Part shown: one piece after another, positions 50,201 through 58,080 of the stretch
Layout: each line of letters begins with the position of its first letter
Position numbering within the stretch: position 1 is the first letter of the stretch
Source of the DNA: Delftia tsuruhatensis NBRC 16741
GTDB taxonomy: Bacteria; Pseudomonadota; Gammaproteobacteria; Burkholderiales; Burkholderiaceae_C
Assembly: GCF_001571325.1 (NCBI RefSeq)
Contig: NZ_BCTO01000013.1
Coordinates: forward strand, 186,001-250,000
Direction of reading: 5' to 3'
Length of the DNA: 64,000 bases
Notes under the pieces: generated by a model
Told to the model about the DNA's origin: nothing
The model's input: only the letters and a program-made list of their open reading frames with translations
The model's database searches: none
Made by a program: the position numbers and the translations under genes

Positions 50201-50725
50201 ATGCTGACGGAAGACGGTCAACACCTGTATGTGAGCTACGACGAATACCACGGACTGATCGAAAAGCTCGCGATCAAAGTGCACCAGTCCGGCTGGGAAT
50301 TCGACACCATTCTCTGCCTGGCCCGTGGCGGCCTGCGCCCCGGTGACATGCTCAGCCGCATCTTCGACAAGCCGCTGGCCATCATGTCCACCAGCTCCTA
50401 CCGCGCCGAGGCCGGCACGGTGCAGGGCCATCTGGACATCGCGCGCTTCATCACCACGCCCAAGGGCGAGATTGCCGGCCGCGTGCTGCTGGTCGATGAC
50501 CTGGCCGATTCGGGCCACACGCTGAATGCCGTGATCGCCATGCTCAAGACCAACTATCCGCCGATCACCGAGCTGCGCAGCGCCGTGATCTGGACCAAGG
50601 GCCTGTCCGCGTTCACGCCCGACTACTCGGTGGACTACCTGCCGACCAACCCCTGGATCCACCAGCCTTTCGAGCACTACGACACGCTGCGTCCCGAAAA
50701 GCTCATGGAGAAGTGGAAGATCTGA
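50201..50725 (+). CDS. Purine-type phosphoribosyltransferase
   Basis: 174-residue PRTase. The PRPP-binding loop is LLVDDLADSGHT near residues 96-107, and the pyrophosphate loop region is CLARGGLRPGD near 45-55. It makes a purine nucleotide from a free base and PRPP; the sequence style fits hypoxanthine/xanthine-guanine PRTases (Hpt/Gpt-like) of betaproteobacteria, but base specificity cannot be read with certainty. Its placement after purA supports a role in purine salvage. ATG at 50201 follows AGGAG. An intrinsic terminator follows 32 bases after the stop. Confidence 0.88.
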   Translation: MLTEDGQHLYVSYDEYHGLIEKLAIKVHQSGWEFDTILCLARGGLRPGDMLSRIFDKPLAIMSTSSYRAEAGTVQGHLDIARFITTPKGEIAGRVLLVDDLADSGHTLNAVIAMLKTNYPPITELRSAVIWTKGLSAFTPDYSVDYLPTNPWIHQPFEHYDTLRPEKLMEKWKI

Positions 50726-50756
50726 TCGCCACTGCGCCTTTGGGTGCATGCCAGCG

Positions 50757-50781
50757 AAGGGAGCCTGTCGGCTCCCTTTTT
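50757..50781 (+). terminator. Intrinsic terminator after the phosphoribosyltransferase gene
   Basis: Stem GGGAGCC / GGCTCCC (50759-50765 with 50770-50776) with a TGTC loop, followed by TTTTTC. It separates purA and its neighbour from the next unit. Confidence 0.85.
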
Positions 50782-50975
50782 CGTTGTGGCGGGTATTTCC
50801 ATGCGCCGTTGTCATGCCTTGATGCAAGTCATGGGTTGGCGCGCTTGTCGCGATATCTCGGGCCAACGTCGCGTAAATGTCGGTTTTTTGCACAGCTTCA
50901 AAAGCCGATGCCCTAGAGCGTCCGAGGGCTGAATGGCGCGGCTACACTGCGCAGATTCTCAGAAGGTGGTGCTTT

Positions 50976-52157
50976 GTGAAACGTCTTTCCGTCGGGCGCT
51001 TGGGCGCGGCTGTGGCTTTGGTTGTGGGCGGCGGTGCGCTGGCCTGGCTGGCCGTGGCGTCCCTGCCCGGATCCAAATCGGCCCGTGCGGCCTCAGCCAC
51101 GCCTGCAGCCGTCCAGGCGCAGGCTGCATCGGCTCAGGCCGCTGCCGTTCCCGCCGCGCCTTCCGTGCCTGCGGCCTCTGCTGCCCCGGTTGCGCCTGTT
51201 GCGCCTGTTGCGCCTGTTGCGCGTGTCACGCCGCCGCCGCAGACCCAGGGCCCCACGCCCATCTTCGTGCTCAACTCGCTCGATGCCAACATCAGCATCG
51301 TGGACCCGGTCACCTGGCAGGAGACGGCCCGCATTCCCACGGGCAAGGAGCCGCACCACCTCTACCTCACGCCTGACGAGAAATCGCTGGTCGTGGCCAA
51401 TGCGCTGGGCGATACCCTGACCCTGGTCGATCCGCGCACGGGCGAGGTGCAGCGCGTGATCCGCGACATCATCGACCCCTATCACCTGCGCTTCAGCCCG
51501 GACATGAAGTGGTTCGTCACGGCGGCCAACCGCCTCAACCACATCGACATCTACCGCTGGGATGGCCAGAACCCGCAGTTGGTCAAGCGCGTGCCCACGG
51601 GCAAGACGCCCAGCCATCTCTGGATCGATGCCAGGAGCACGACCATCTATTCCACCATGCAGGACAGCGATGCCCTGGTGGCCATCGACATCGCCACGCA
51701 GACCATCAAGGCCCGCGTGCCCACCGGCCCCATGCCGGCCGATCTCTATGGCAGCCCGGACGGCACCAAGCTGTTCATCGGCCTGACCGGCAGCGATGGA
51801 GTGGAAGTGTTCGACATCACCGGCCCCGAGCCGCGCAGCGTGGCCCGCATCAAGACAGCCGCTGGCGCCCACGCCATGCGTGCCGCCGGCGATGGCCGCC
51901 ACCTGTATGTGAGCAACCGCGTGGCCAACACCATCAGCAAGATCGACATGCAGACCAACCAGGTCGTGGCCAGCTACCCGGCCCCGGGAGGCCCGGACTG
52001 CATGGACGTTTCCGCCGACGGCCGCTACCTGCTGGTCAGCTCGCGCTGGGCGCGCAAGCTGTCGGTGATCGACACCGTCGAAAAGAAGGTGGTCCAGCAG
52101 GTCAAGGTCGGCAAGTCGCCCCACGGTGTCTGGACACTGGCCCACGCGCAGCGCTGA
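50976..52157 (+). CDS. YVTN/YncE-type beta-propeller protein, membrane-anchored or secreted
   Basis: 393-residue protein with an N-terminal hydrophobic segment at about residues 8-30 (signal or anchor), an Ala/Pro/Val-rich linker that holds a VAP repeat, and a seven-bladed beta-propeller of YVTN repeats. Blades read like NSLDANISIVDPVTWQETARI and DGRYLLVSSRWARKLSVID. The GTG at 50976 is used because AAGGTGG lies just upstream; the longer open frame (from 50877) has no ribosome site. The stop overlaps the next gene by one base (TGATG), so it is coupled to the polysaccharide deacetylase. Function is unknown; such propellers often bind ligands or proteins in the periplasm. Confidence 0.8.
   Translation: MKRLSVGRLGAAVALVVGGGALAWLAVASLPGSKSARAASATPAAVQAQAASAQAAAVPAAPSVPAASAAPVAPVAPVAPVARVTPPPQTQGPTPIFVLNSLDANISIVDPVTWQETARIPTGKEPHHLYLTPDEKSLVVANALGDTLTLVDPRTGEVQRVIRDIIDPYHLRFSPDMKWFVTAANRLNHIDIYRWDGQNPQLVKRVPTGKTPSHLWIDARSTTIYSTMQDSDALVAIDIATQTIKARVPTGPMPADLYGSPDGTKLFIGLTGSDGVEVFDITGPEPRSVARIKTAAGAHAMRAAGDGRHLYVSNRVANTISKIDMQTNQVVASYPAPGGPDCMDVSADGRYLLVSSRWARKLSVIDTVEKKVVQQVKVGKSPHGVWTLAHAQR
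51189..51224 (+). repeat. 9-bp tandem repeat (GTTGCGCCT x4) in the propeller gene
   Basis: Four units at 51189, 51198, 51207 and 51216; the last differs by one base. They encode VAP-VAP-VAP-VAR in the linker before the propeller, so unit changes alter linker length in frame. Confidence 0.85.
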
Positions 52158-52975
52158 TGGACCGCAGACTCTTTGCGCAATCGCTGGCTGGCGCCGCCGC
52201 CTTCAGCCTGCTGCGCCCCTCGATGGCCGCAGGGCAGGGCACGGGCTGCGCCAAGACCGTGTACCTGACGTTCGACACGGGCCACATGGGCATTGCCGAC
52301 CTGGTGGCCGAGGTGCTCAAGCGCCATGGCGTGCCAGTGACCTTCTTTGCTGCCAACGAGCGCACGCAGCAAGGCGACGGCAGCCTGGGCGAGACCTGGG
52401 CGCCCTGGTGGCGCGCACGCGCCGCCGAAGGCCATGAGTTCGCCTCGCACACCTACGACCACATGTACTGGCGCGGTGATCTGCGTGCCTCGAAGAACGG
52501 TCCGGTCACGGGCTTTCGCGTGCGCCCCTCGGCCGGGCCACGCGCCAACGAGAACTTCACGGTCGATGCGGCAGGCTATTGCGACGAGATCCGCAGGGCT
52601 GCACAGCGGCTGCAGCAGATCACCGGGCGCAAGCCCCTGCCGCTGTTCCGTGCGCCCGGCGGCAAGACCTCGCCCGCGCTGCTGGACGCCGCGCGGCAGG
52701 GCGGCTACATGCATGTGGGCTGGTCCAGCGCAGGCTTTCTGGGCGACGAGCTGCCCAGCGACCGCTACCCGAATGCGCAGCTGCTGGCCCAGGCGCTCAA
52801 GAACATCCGCAGCGGCGACATCCTGCTGGCCCATCTGGGCATCTGGTCACGCAAGGACCCCTGGGCACCGGCCGTGCTGGAACCTTTGATCACAGGCCTG
52901 CTCAAGCAGGGGTTCTGCTTCCGCACGCTGCGGGAGCATCCCGACTATCGGGATTGGATAGCAAAATTCGCATGA
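52157..52975 (+). CDS. Polysaccharide deacetylase-family protein with atypical motif 1
   Basis: 272-residue NodB-homology (carbohydrate esterase 4) protein with a signal-like start (DRRLFAQSLAGAAAFSLL). Motif 1 is TFDTGH (D40-T41) where the family has TFDDG, so the second Asp, a metal ligand, is Thr. Motif 2 is intact, with H98 and H102 in SHTYDH, motif 3 is RAPGG near 170, and the last catalytic His lies in ILLAHLG. It may bind metal differently or act on an unusual substrate. It is translationally coupled to the upstream beta-propeller gene. It is probably periplasmic; the natural substrate (peptidoglycan or another N-acetylated sugar polymer) is not known. Confidence 0.83.
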   Translation: MDRRLFAQSLAGAAAFSLLRPSMAAGQGTGCAKTVYLTFDTGHMGIADLVAEVLKRHGVPVTFFAANERTQQGDGSLGETWAPWWRARAAEGHEFASHTYDHMYWRGDLRASKNGPVTGFRVRPSAGPRANENFTVDAAGYCDEIRRAAQRLQQITGRKPLPLFRAPGGKTSPALLDAARQGGYMHVGWSSAGFLGDELPSDRYPNAQLLAQALKNIRSGDILLAHLGIWSRKDPWAPAVLEPLITGLLKQGFCFRTLREHPDYRDWIAKFA

Positions 52976-53014
52976 CGTCCGCGCGCGCAGCGCGGCGGGC
53001 GATGGGAGCGTGGT

Positions 53015-53995
53015 GTGGACTGGTGGATTCAGTGGTTCGGTAATGCGCAGCAGCGCCTGTTCGAGGGCGTTGTCCAGCCTGTGCTCTTTTGGCTGGGACA
53101 GGCCAGCCTGCTGGAGGATGCCTACGACGCCACAGGCTGGCTGCTGGTGGGCCTGCTGCAGATCTTCATCATGGTGGCCGTGATCGCGCCGCTGCAGTAC
53201 TGGCGGCCCGTCGAGCCCGTTACCGACCGGCGCGCCATCCATGTGGACATCATCTATACCGTGGTGCACCGGCTGGGCCTGTTCAGGCTGGCGCTGTTCT
53301 TCACGCTGGACCCGCTGTGGGACGAGCTCATGGGCCGCCTGCATGTCTGGGGCCTGCCGAGCTTTCACCTGGACGGTGTCTGGCCCGGCGTGACCGATCT
53401 GGCCTGGGTCAGCCTGATCATCTACCTGCTGGCCTTCGACTTCCTCGACTACTGGATACACCGGGGCCAGCACAGCATCGGCTGGTGGTGGAAGCTGCAT
53501 GCGCTGCACCACTCGCAACGCCAGATGACGGTCTGGAGCGACAACCGCAATCACCTGCTCGACGATGTGATCCGCGACACCATCATCGTGCTCGTGGCCC
53601 AGTTCATCGGCGTGGCTCCAGGCCAGTTCGTGGCCATCGTGGCCTTCACCCAGCTCAGCGAGAGCTTCCAGCATGCCAACCTGCGCGTCTGGTTCGGCAC
53701 CATCGGCGAGCGGCTGTGGATCAGCCCGCGCTTTCACCGCCGCCACCACGCCATCGGCATTGGCCACGAGCCCATGGCGCCCGTGCGCAACAAGAAGGCG
53801 CATGGCAACAACTTCGGCGTGCTCCTGCCCTGGTGGGACATGCTGTTCGGCACCGCCAATTTCGAGCTGCGCTTCGATCCCACCGGCGTGCGCGACCAGG
53901 TCCAGCCCAATGCCCAGGGCCAGCTGCGCGACTACGGCCAGGGCTTTTGGGCCCAGCAATGGCGTGGGTTCCTAAGGTTGATGGGTCGCGCTTGA
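53015..53995 (+). CDS. Sterol desaturase / fatty-acid hydroxylase superfamily protein
   Basis: 326-residue integral membrane di-iron enzyme. The eight-His signature is seen as HRGQH (near 150), HALHHSQRQM (near 165) and HRRHHAIG (near 243), plus further His after it. Several hydrophobic segments of 20-25 residues cover the N-terminal half (for example LLVGLLQIFIMVAVIAPL). Bacterial members hydroxylate or desaturate lipids, hopanoids or carotenoids; the substrate is not evident. A GTG at 53015 with GGGAG upstream is taken as start. It follows the deacetylase by 39 bases, and its stop is 27 bases before the EI24 gene. A role in envelope lipid modification fits the neighbours (inference). Confidence 0.87.
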   Translation: MDWWIQWFGNAQQRLFEGVVQPVLFWLGQASLLEDAYDATGWLLVGLLQIFIMVAVIAPLQYWRPVEPVTDRRAIHVDIIYTVVHRLGLFRLALFFTLDPLWDELMGRLHVWGLPSFHLDGVWPGVTDLAWVSLIIYLLAFDFLDYWIHRGQHSIGWWWKLHALHHSQRQMTVWSDNRNHLLDDVIRDTIIVLVAQFIGVAPGQFVAIVAFTQLSESFQHANLRVWFGTIGERLWISPRFHRRHHAIGIGHEPMAPVRNKKAHGNNFGVLLPWWDMLFGTANFELRFDPTGVRDQVQPNAQGQLRDYGQGFWAQQWRGFLRLMGRA

Positions 53996-54022
53996 GGCTG
54001 GGCTCGGGGTATGCTTGCCGGC

Positions 54023-54910
54023 ATGGGCTTGCTACTCGATTCCTTCTGGCGTGCGACGGCGTATTGCCTGCATAAGCGGGTGATTGCATGGTCGCTGTTT
54101 CCCCTGCTCTTCATGGCCATCACGGCCTGGCTGCTGGGTTACTTCTTCTGGGCCGATGCCGTGGTCTGGACGGAAGGAGTCCTGCAGGGCGTGGGCTGGC
54201 TGCACACCGTCTGGTCCTGGATGGGCGTGCAATCGCTGCCCGAGCTGGTGGCGCCGGTGCTGGTCGTGCTCTCGGTCACGCCGGTGCTGGTCGTGGTCTC
54301 GCTGCTGCTGGTGGCGCTGTTCATGACGCCGGCCCTGGTCGAGCTGGTGGCGCAACGGCGCTTTCCGGCACTCGAGCGCAGGCAGGGAGCCACCCTGATC
54401 GGCAGCCTGCTGTGGTCGGCCGGCTCCTCGCTGATCGCCCTGATCGCGTTGCTGGTATCGGTTCCATTGTGGTTCGTGCCTCCCCTGGTGGTGGTGATCC
54501 CCCCGCTGATCTGGGGCTGGCTGACCTACCGCGTCATGGCCTTTGACGCGCTGTCTGCCCACGCCAGCAAGCCAGAACGCCGCAGCCTGTTCCTGCGCCA
54601 CCGCCTGGCGCTGATGCTCATGGGCGTGGTCTGTGGCTACCTGGGGGCGGCTCCGGCCATTGTCTGGGCCTCGGGCGTGGTCTTCGTTGCAGCCTTCTGG
54701 ATACTGATTCCGGTGGCCATCTGGATCTATGCGCTGATCTTCGCCTTCTCCTCGCTGTGGTTTGCCCATTTCTGCCTGGCGGCGCTGCAGCGCATGCGCG
54801 AGGAGGAGCCGGCGCTGCCCGAAGCACCCATCATTCCCTACGCTCCCGACGCGCCGCAAGGCTCCGGCACAGCCCCTGTTCCCCCCACCCCGCAAGAAAA
54901 GACCACATGA
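54023..54910 (+). CDS. EI24-domain integral membrane protein
   Basis: 295-residue protein with about six transmembrane segments; the EI24/CysZ-like fold is suggested by the opening LLDSFWRATAYCLHKRVIAWSLFPLLF and later RVMAFDALSAHASKPER. A Pro-rich cytoplasmic tail follows. CysZ of E. coli transports sulfate, but EI24 members in betaproteobacteria are largely uncharacterised, so no transport claim is made. Start: ATG at 54023 fits the family opening MGLLLDSFW; an ATG four codons earlier (54011) is possible. The stop overlaps the following gene by four bases (ATGA), which links it to the CinA-like gene. Confidence 0.8.
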   Translation: MGLLLDSFWRATAYCLHKRVIAWSLFPLLFMAITAWLLGYFFWADAVVWTEGVLQGVGWLHTVWSWMGVQSLPELVAPVLVVLSVTPVLVVVSLLLVALFMTPALVELVAQRRFPALERRQGATLIGSLLWSAGSSLIALIALLVSVPLWFVPPLVVVIPPLIWGWLTYRVMAFDALSAHASKPERRSLFLRHRLALMLMGVVCGYLGAAPAIVWASGVVFVAAFWILIPVAIWIYALIFAFSSLWFAHFCLAALQRMREEEPALPEAPIIPYAPDAPQGSGTAPVPPTPQEKTT

Positions 54911-55725
54911 CCCTTCAAGTTGGCGCACTCATCATCGGAGACGAAATCCTGTCGGGCAAGCGTGCCGACAAGCACCTTCCCAAGCTGATAGAGCTGCTGG
55001 GCGCGCGTGGCCTGTCCCTGGCCCATGCCGAGTACGTGGGTGACGATAGGGCACGCATCACCGACGCCCTGCGCCGCGCCTTCGCATCGCAGGCCGTGGT
55101 CTTCAGCTTTGGCGGGATAGGCGCCACCCCCGACGACCACACGCGCCAATGCGCGGCCGAGGCCCTGGGCGTGCCGCTGGCCCTGCACCCGGAAGCCGTG
55201 GCCCTGATCCGCGAACGCATGCGCGATGTGGCCACCGAGGAAGGCAAGCCCTACGAGCCCCAGCGGGCCGACAACCTGCACCGGCTGCAGATGGGCAACT
55301 TCCCCGAAGGCGCGCGCATCATCCCCAACGTCTACAACAAGATCCCGGGCTTTTCCTGTTCGGGCGCCAGCGGCACGGTGCACTTCGTGCCCGGTTTCCC
55401 TGTCATGGCCTGGCCCATGGTCGAGTGGGTGCTGGAGCAGCGCTACGCCAAGCATTTCCACAGCACGGTGCAGCGGGAGCATTCGGTCATCGTCTACGGC
55501 GGCATGGAAGCCACGCTGACGCCGCTGATGGTGGCCATAGAGCGCGACCACCCGGGCGTCAAGGTGTTCAGCCTGCCCAGCGTGGATGATTCCAAGCACG
55601 GCCGGCACATAGAACTTGGTGTCAAGGGCGAAGCTGGTGCCGTCACCAAGGCCTGGCCCACGCTGCTGGAAGGTCTGCACTCATTTGGTGCAAGTCTTGG
55701 CCCTGAATTGGTGCGCAATATCTGA
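54907..55725 (+). CDS. Molybdopterin-binding domain protein (CinA N-terminal/MoaB-Mog-like)
   Basis: 272-residue protein with the MoCF-binding fold. Family motifs: IIGDEILSGKRADKHLPKL near residues 9-27, EYVGDDRARITDAL near 42-55 and FGGIGATPDDHTRQ near 65-78. It lacks the C-terminal deamidase domain of full CinA (nicotinamide-nucleotide amidase), so it is CinA-N-like only. Such stand-alone proteins are of unknown activity, possibly ADP-ribose or nucleotide pyrophosphatase-like. It is coupled to the EI24 gene by an ATGA overlap. The 3' end of the gene contains an NtrC-type site (55676-55692) that probably serves the downstream glnA. Confidence 0.85.
   Translation: MTLQVGALIIGDEILSGKRADKHLPKLIELLGARGLSLAHAEYVGDDRARITDALRRAFASQAVVFSFGGIGATPDDHTRQCAAEALGVPLALHPEAVALIRERMRDVATEEGKPYEPQRADNLHRLQMGNFPEGARIIPNVYNKIPGFSCSGASGTVHFVPGFPVMAWPMVEWVLEQRYAKHFHSTVQREHSVIVYGGMEATLTPLMVAIERDHPGVKVFSLPSVDDSKHGRHIELGVKGEAGAVTKAWPTLLEGLHSFGASLGPELVRNI
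55676..55692. promoter_or_regulatory. NtrC-binding site 1 (upstream of glnA)
   Basis: TGCACT-CATTT-GGTGCA matches the NtrC palindrome TGCACC-N5-GGTGCA at 11 of 12 positions. It lies inside the last codons of the CinA-like gene, about 229 bases upstream of the predicted glnA start of transcription. Confidence 0.7.
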
Positions 55726-55747
55726 TTTACGGCCCTTCATCCAAATC

Positions 55748-55764
55748 TGCACCGATTTGGTGAG
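55748..55764. promoter_or_regulatory. NtrC-binding site 2 (upstream of glnA)
   Basis: TGCACC-GATTT-GGTGAG matches the same consensus at 10 of 12 positions. It is 72 bases from site 1 (centre to centre) and about 157 bases upstream of the predicted start of transcription, a normal enhancer distance for sigma-54 promoters. Confidence 0.65.
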
Positions 55765-55886
55765 TGGGCACTCGGGCCGGGCCAGGCTTCAATGTCATCC
55801 ACAACGCCCACGCAAGGCGGCAGAATCACGGGGCTGGCGCGCCAAGCAGGTGCCAGTCTGCGGGCATGCACTCAATGGATGCAGCC

Positions 55887-55901
55887 TGGCACGCAAACTG
55901 C
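55887..55901 (+). promoter_or_regulatory. Sigma-54 (RpoN) -24/-12 promoter of glnA
   Basis: TGGCACG-CAAA-CTGC: the invariant GG (55888-55889) and GC (55900-55901) are exactly ten bases apart, and the site matches TGGCACG-N4-TTGC with one mismatch. Predicted start of transcription is near 55913, with the glnA ATG 38 bases further on. Confidence 0.85.
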
Positions 55902-55950
55902 TTAAGAGTATTTATCTTTTTTGATCAGCCAGATTGGCAGGAGAGATCTG

Positions 55951-57366
55951 ATGGCAAAGACCGTTGCAGACGTGTTGAACATGGTGAAGGAGAACGAGGT
56001 CAAATTCGTGGACCTTCGTTTTACGGACACCCGTGGCAAGGAGCAGCACGTCACGGTGCCGGTGTCGCACTTCGACGAAGACAAGTTCACCTCGGGCCAT
56101 GCCTTCGACGGCTCGTCGGTGGCAGGCTGGAAGGGCATTGAAGCATCGGACATGCAACTGATGCCCGATCCCGCCACCGCGAACATCGACCCCTTCTTTG
56201 AAGAGACCACGCTGTTCCTGCAGTGCGATGTGATCGAACCCGGCGATGGCAAGGCCTACGACCGCGATCCCCGCTCGGTGGCCAAGCGTGCCGAAGCCTA
56301 TCTGAAGGCCTCGGGCCTGGGCGATACCGCCTACTTCGGTCCCGAACCCGAATTTTTCATCTTCGACGGCGTGCGCTGGAACACCGAACCCGGCAGCACC
56401 TTCTACGAAATCGAAGAGTACGAAGCCCCCTGGAATTCCGGCGCCAAGTTCGAGTCCGGCAACCGTGGCCACCGTCCGCGCAACAAGGGCGGCTACTTCC
56501 CCGTGCCGCCCGTGGACAGCACCCAGGACCTGCGCGCCGAGATGGTGCTGCTGCTCGAGCAGCTGGGCATTCCCGTCGAAGTGTTCCACCACGAAGTGGC
56601 TGGCGCCGGCCAGAACGAGATCGGCACCAAGTTCTCGACCCTGGTGGAGCGCGCCGACTGGACACAGGTCATGAAGTACGTGATCTGGAACGTGGCCAAC
56701 ACCTACGGCAAGACCGCCACCTTCATGCCCAAGCCCTATCCGGGCGACAACGGCTCCGGCATGCACGTGCACCAGTCCGTCTGGAAGGATGGCAAGAACC
56801 TGTTCGCAGGTGACGGCTATGCCGGCCTGTCCGACTTCGCGCTGTACTACATCGGCGGCATCATCAAGCACGCCCGTGCCCTGAACGCCATCACCAACCC
56901 CGGCACCAACAGCTACAAGCGCCTGGTGCCCGGCTTCGAGGCTCCGGTCAAGCTGGCCTACTCGGCCAAGAACCGCTCGGCATCGATCCGCATCCCCTAC
57001 GTGGCCAACCCCAAGGGCCGCCGCGTCGAGGCACGCTTCCCCGATCCGCTGATGAACCCCTACCTGGGCTTCTCGGCCCTGCTGATGGCGGGTCTGGACG
57101 GCGTGGAAAACAAGATCCATCCCGGCGAAGCCGCGACCAAGGATCTGTACCACCTGCCCCCGGAAGAGGACAAGCTGGTGCCCACGGTCTGCCACAGCCT
57201 GGACCAGGCCCTGGAAGCACTGGACGCAGACCGTTCGTTCCTGACCAAGGGCGGCGTGTTCTCGGACAGCATGCTCGATGCCTACATCGAGCTGAAGATG
57301 GGCGAAGTGACCCGTTACCGTCAGGCCGTGCACCCGGTCGAGTACGACATGTACTTCTCGCTGTAA
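55951..57366 (+). CDS. glnA: Glutamine synthetase type I
   Basis: 471-residue GSI enzyme that makes glutamine from glutamate, ammonia and ATP; a dodecamer in the cytoplasm. The opening [21 protein letters not shown], the metal-site [11 protein letters not shown] near 209-219, the ATP loop and NRSASIRIP near 344 are all in place. The regulatory Tyr is Y400 in [10 protein letters not shown], so activity control by GlnE adenylylation is expected. GGCAGGAGAG is the ribosome site; the ATG at 55951 gives the family opening. Transcription is controlled by a sigma-54 promoter with NtrC sites upstream. An intrinsic terminator follows, and ntrB and ntrC lie just downstream. Confidence 0.98.
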   Translation: MAKTVADVLNMVKENEVKFVDLRFTDTRGKEQHVTVPVSHFDEDKFTSGHAFDGSSVAGWKGIEASDMQLMPDPATANIDPFFEETTLFLQCDVIEPGDGKAYDRDPRSVAKRAEAYLKASGLGDTAYFGPEPEFFIFDGVRWNTEPGSTFYEIEEYEAPWNSGAKFESGNRGHRPRNKGGYFPVPPVDSTQDLRAEMVLLLEQLGIPVEVFHHEVAGAGQNEIGTKFSTLVERADWTQVMKYVIWNVANTYGKTATFMPKPYPGDNGSGMHVHQSVWKDGKNLFAGDGYAGLSDFALYYIGGIIKHARALNAITNPGTNSYKRLVPGFEAPVKLAYSAKNRSASIRIPYVANPKGRRVEARFPDPLMNPYLGFSALLMAGLDGVENKIHPGEAATKDLYHLPPEEDKLVPTVCHSLDQALEALDADRSFLTKGGVFSDSMLDAYIELKMGEVTRYRQAVHPVEYDMYFSL

Positions 57367-57378
57367 GGCGGGTCGGCA

Positions 57379-57404
57379 AAAAGGCGGCGCAAGCCGCCTT
57401 TTTT
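57379..57404 (+). terminator. Intrinsic terminator after glnA
   Basis: Stem AAGGCGGC / GCCGCCTT (57381-57388 with 57393-57400), GCAA loop, then TTTT. It is 14 bases past the glnA stop and limits read-through into the DUF4124 and ntrBC genes. Confidence 0.88.
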
Positions 57405-57546
57405 GCTTTCGGCCAGGACCTGGGTATGCTGGGCGCGGAACCAAAAGGGGTTGTCCCGCTCAAGAAATGACGTCCAGCCCGGAAGATGGAGCGATACTTG
57501 CCCGGACAAGCCGGGCCCTTCCGATCTGGCTACCCGAGGGAATGGA

Positions 57547-58050
57547 ATGAAGAAACTGTTTGTGTCGCTGCTGCTGCCGCTGCTGTCGGCAGGAGCCTGG
57601 TCCCAGGACGTGATCTACCGCTGCGGCAACGAGTACACCAACAACGTCAGCCAGGCCAAGGCCAAGGACTGCAAGCCGGTGGACGGCGGGCATGTGACGG
57701 TGATCCATGGCGGCAGCAAGCCGGCGGCCTCGGGCGGCGGCCAGGCGCCGCGCACCTCCGCCGCTCCTGCGGCAGGATCGCCCGCTCCGGCCAAGGTCAA
57801 CAGCAGCGCCCAGAAGGCCCGCGACTCCGATGCGCGGACCATCCTCGAAAGCGAGCTGGCCCGCGCCCAGGAGAAGCTGACACAGCTGCGTCAGGAGTAC
57901 AACGATGGCAATCCCCAGCGCACCGCATTGGAGTTGCGCAATCCCCAGGGCTATCTGGAACGTGTCGAGCAGCTCAAGAGCAGCATCTCGCGGCAGGAAG
58001 GCGATGTCGCCGGCATCCGCCGCGAACTGGATCGACTTCCCAAGAACTGA
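57547..58050 (+). CDS. Small secreted DUF4124-like protein
   Basis: 167-residue protein with a clear signal peptide (KKLFVSLLLPLLSAGAWSQ, cleavage near residue 19). A short N-terminal domain with VIYRCGNEYTNNVSQAKAKDCK contains a Cys pair typical for DUF4124 proteins. A Gly/Ala/Pro linker and a C-terminal coiled coil (ILESELARAQEKLTQLRQEYNDG) follow. Function is unknown. It lies between the glnA terminator and ntrB, on the same strand and 30 bases before ntrB, so it may be expressed with ntrBC; whether it relates to nitrogen control is unclear. ATG at 57547 is chosen for the signal peptide. Confidence 0.78.
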   Translation: MKKLFVSLLLPLLSAGAWSQDVIYRCGNEYTNNVSQAKAKDCKPVDGGHVTVIHGGSKPAASGGGQAPRTSAAPAAGSPAPAKVNSSAQKARDSDARTILESELARAQEKLTQLRQEYNDGNPQRTALELRNPQGYLERVEQLKSSISRQEGDVAGIRRELDRLPKN

Positions 58051-58080
58051 CGGGCCCGAGCGGCCCATGCGAGCCCGGCC

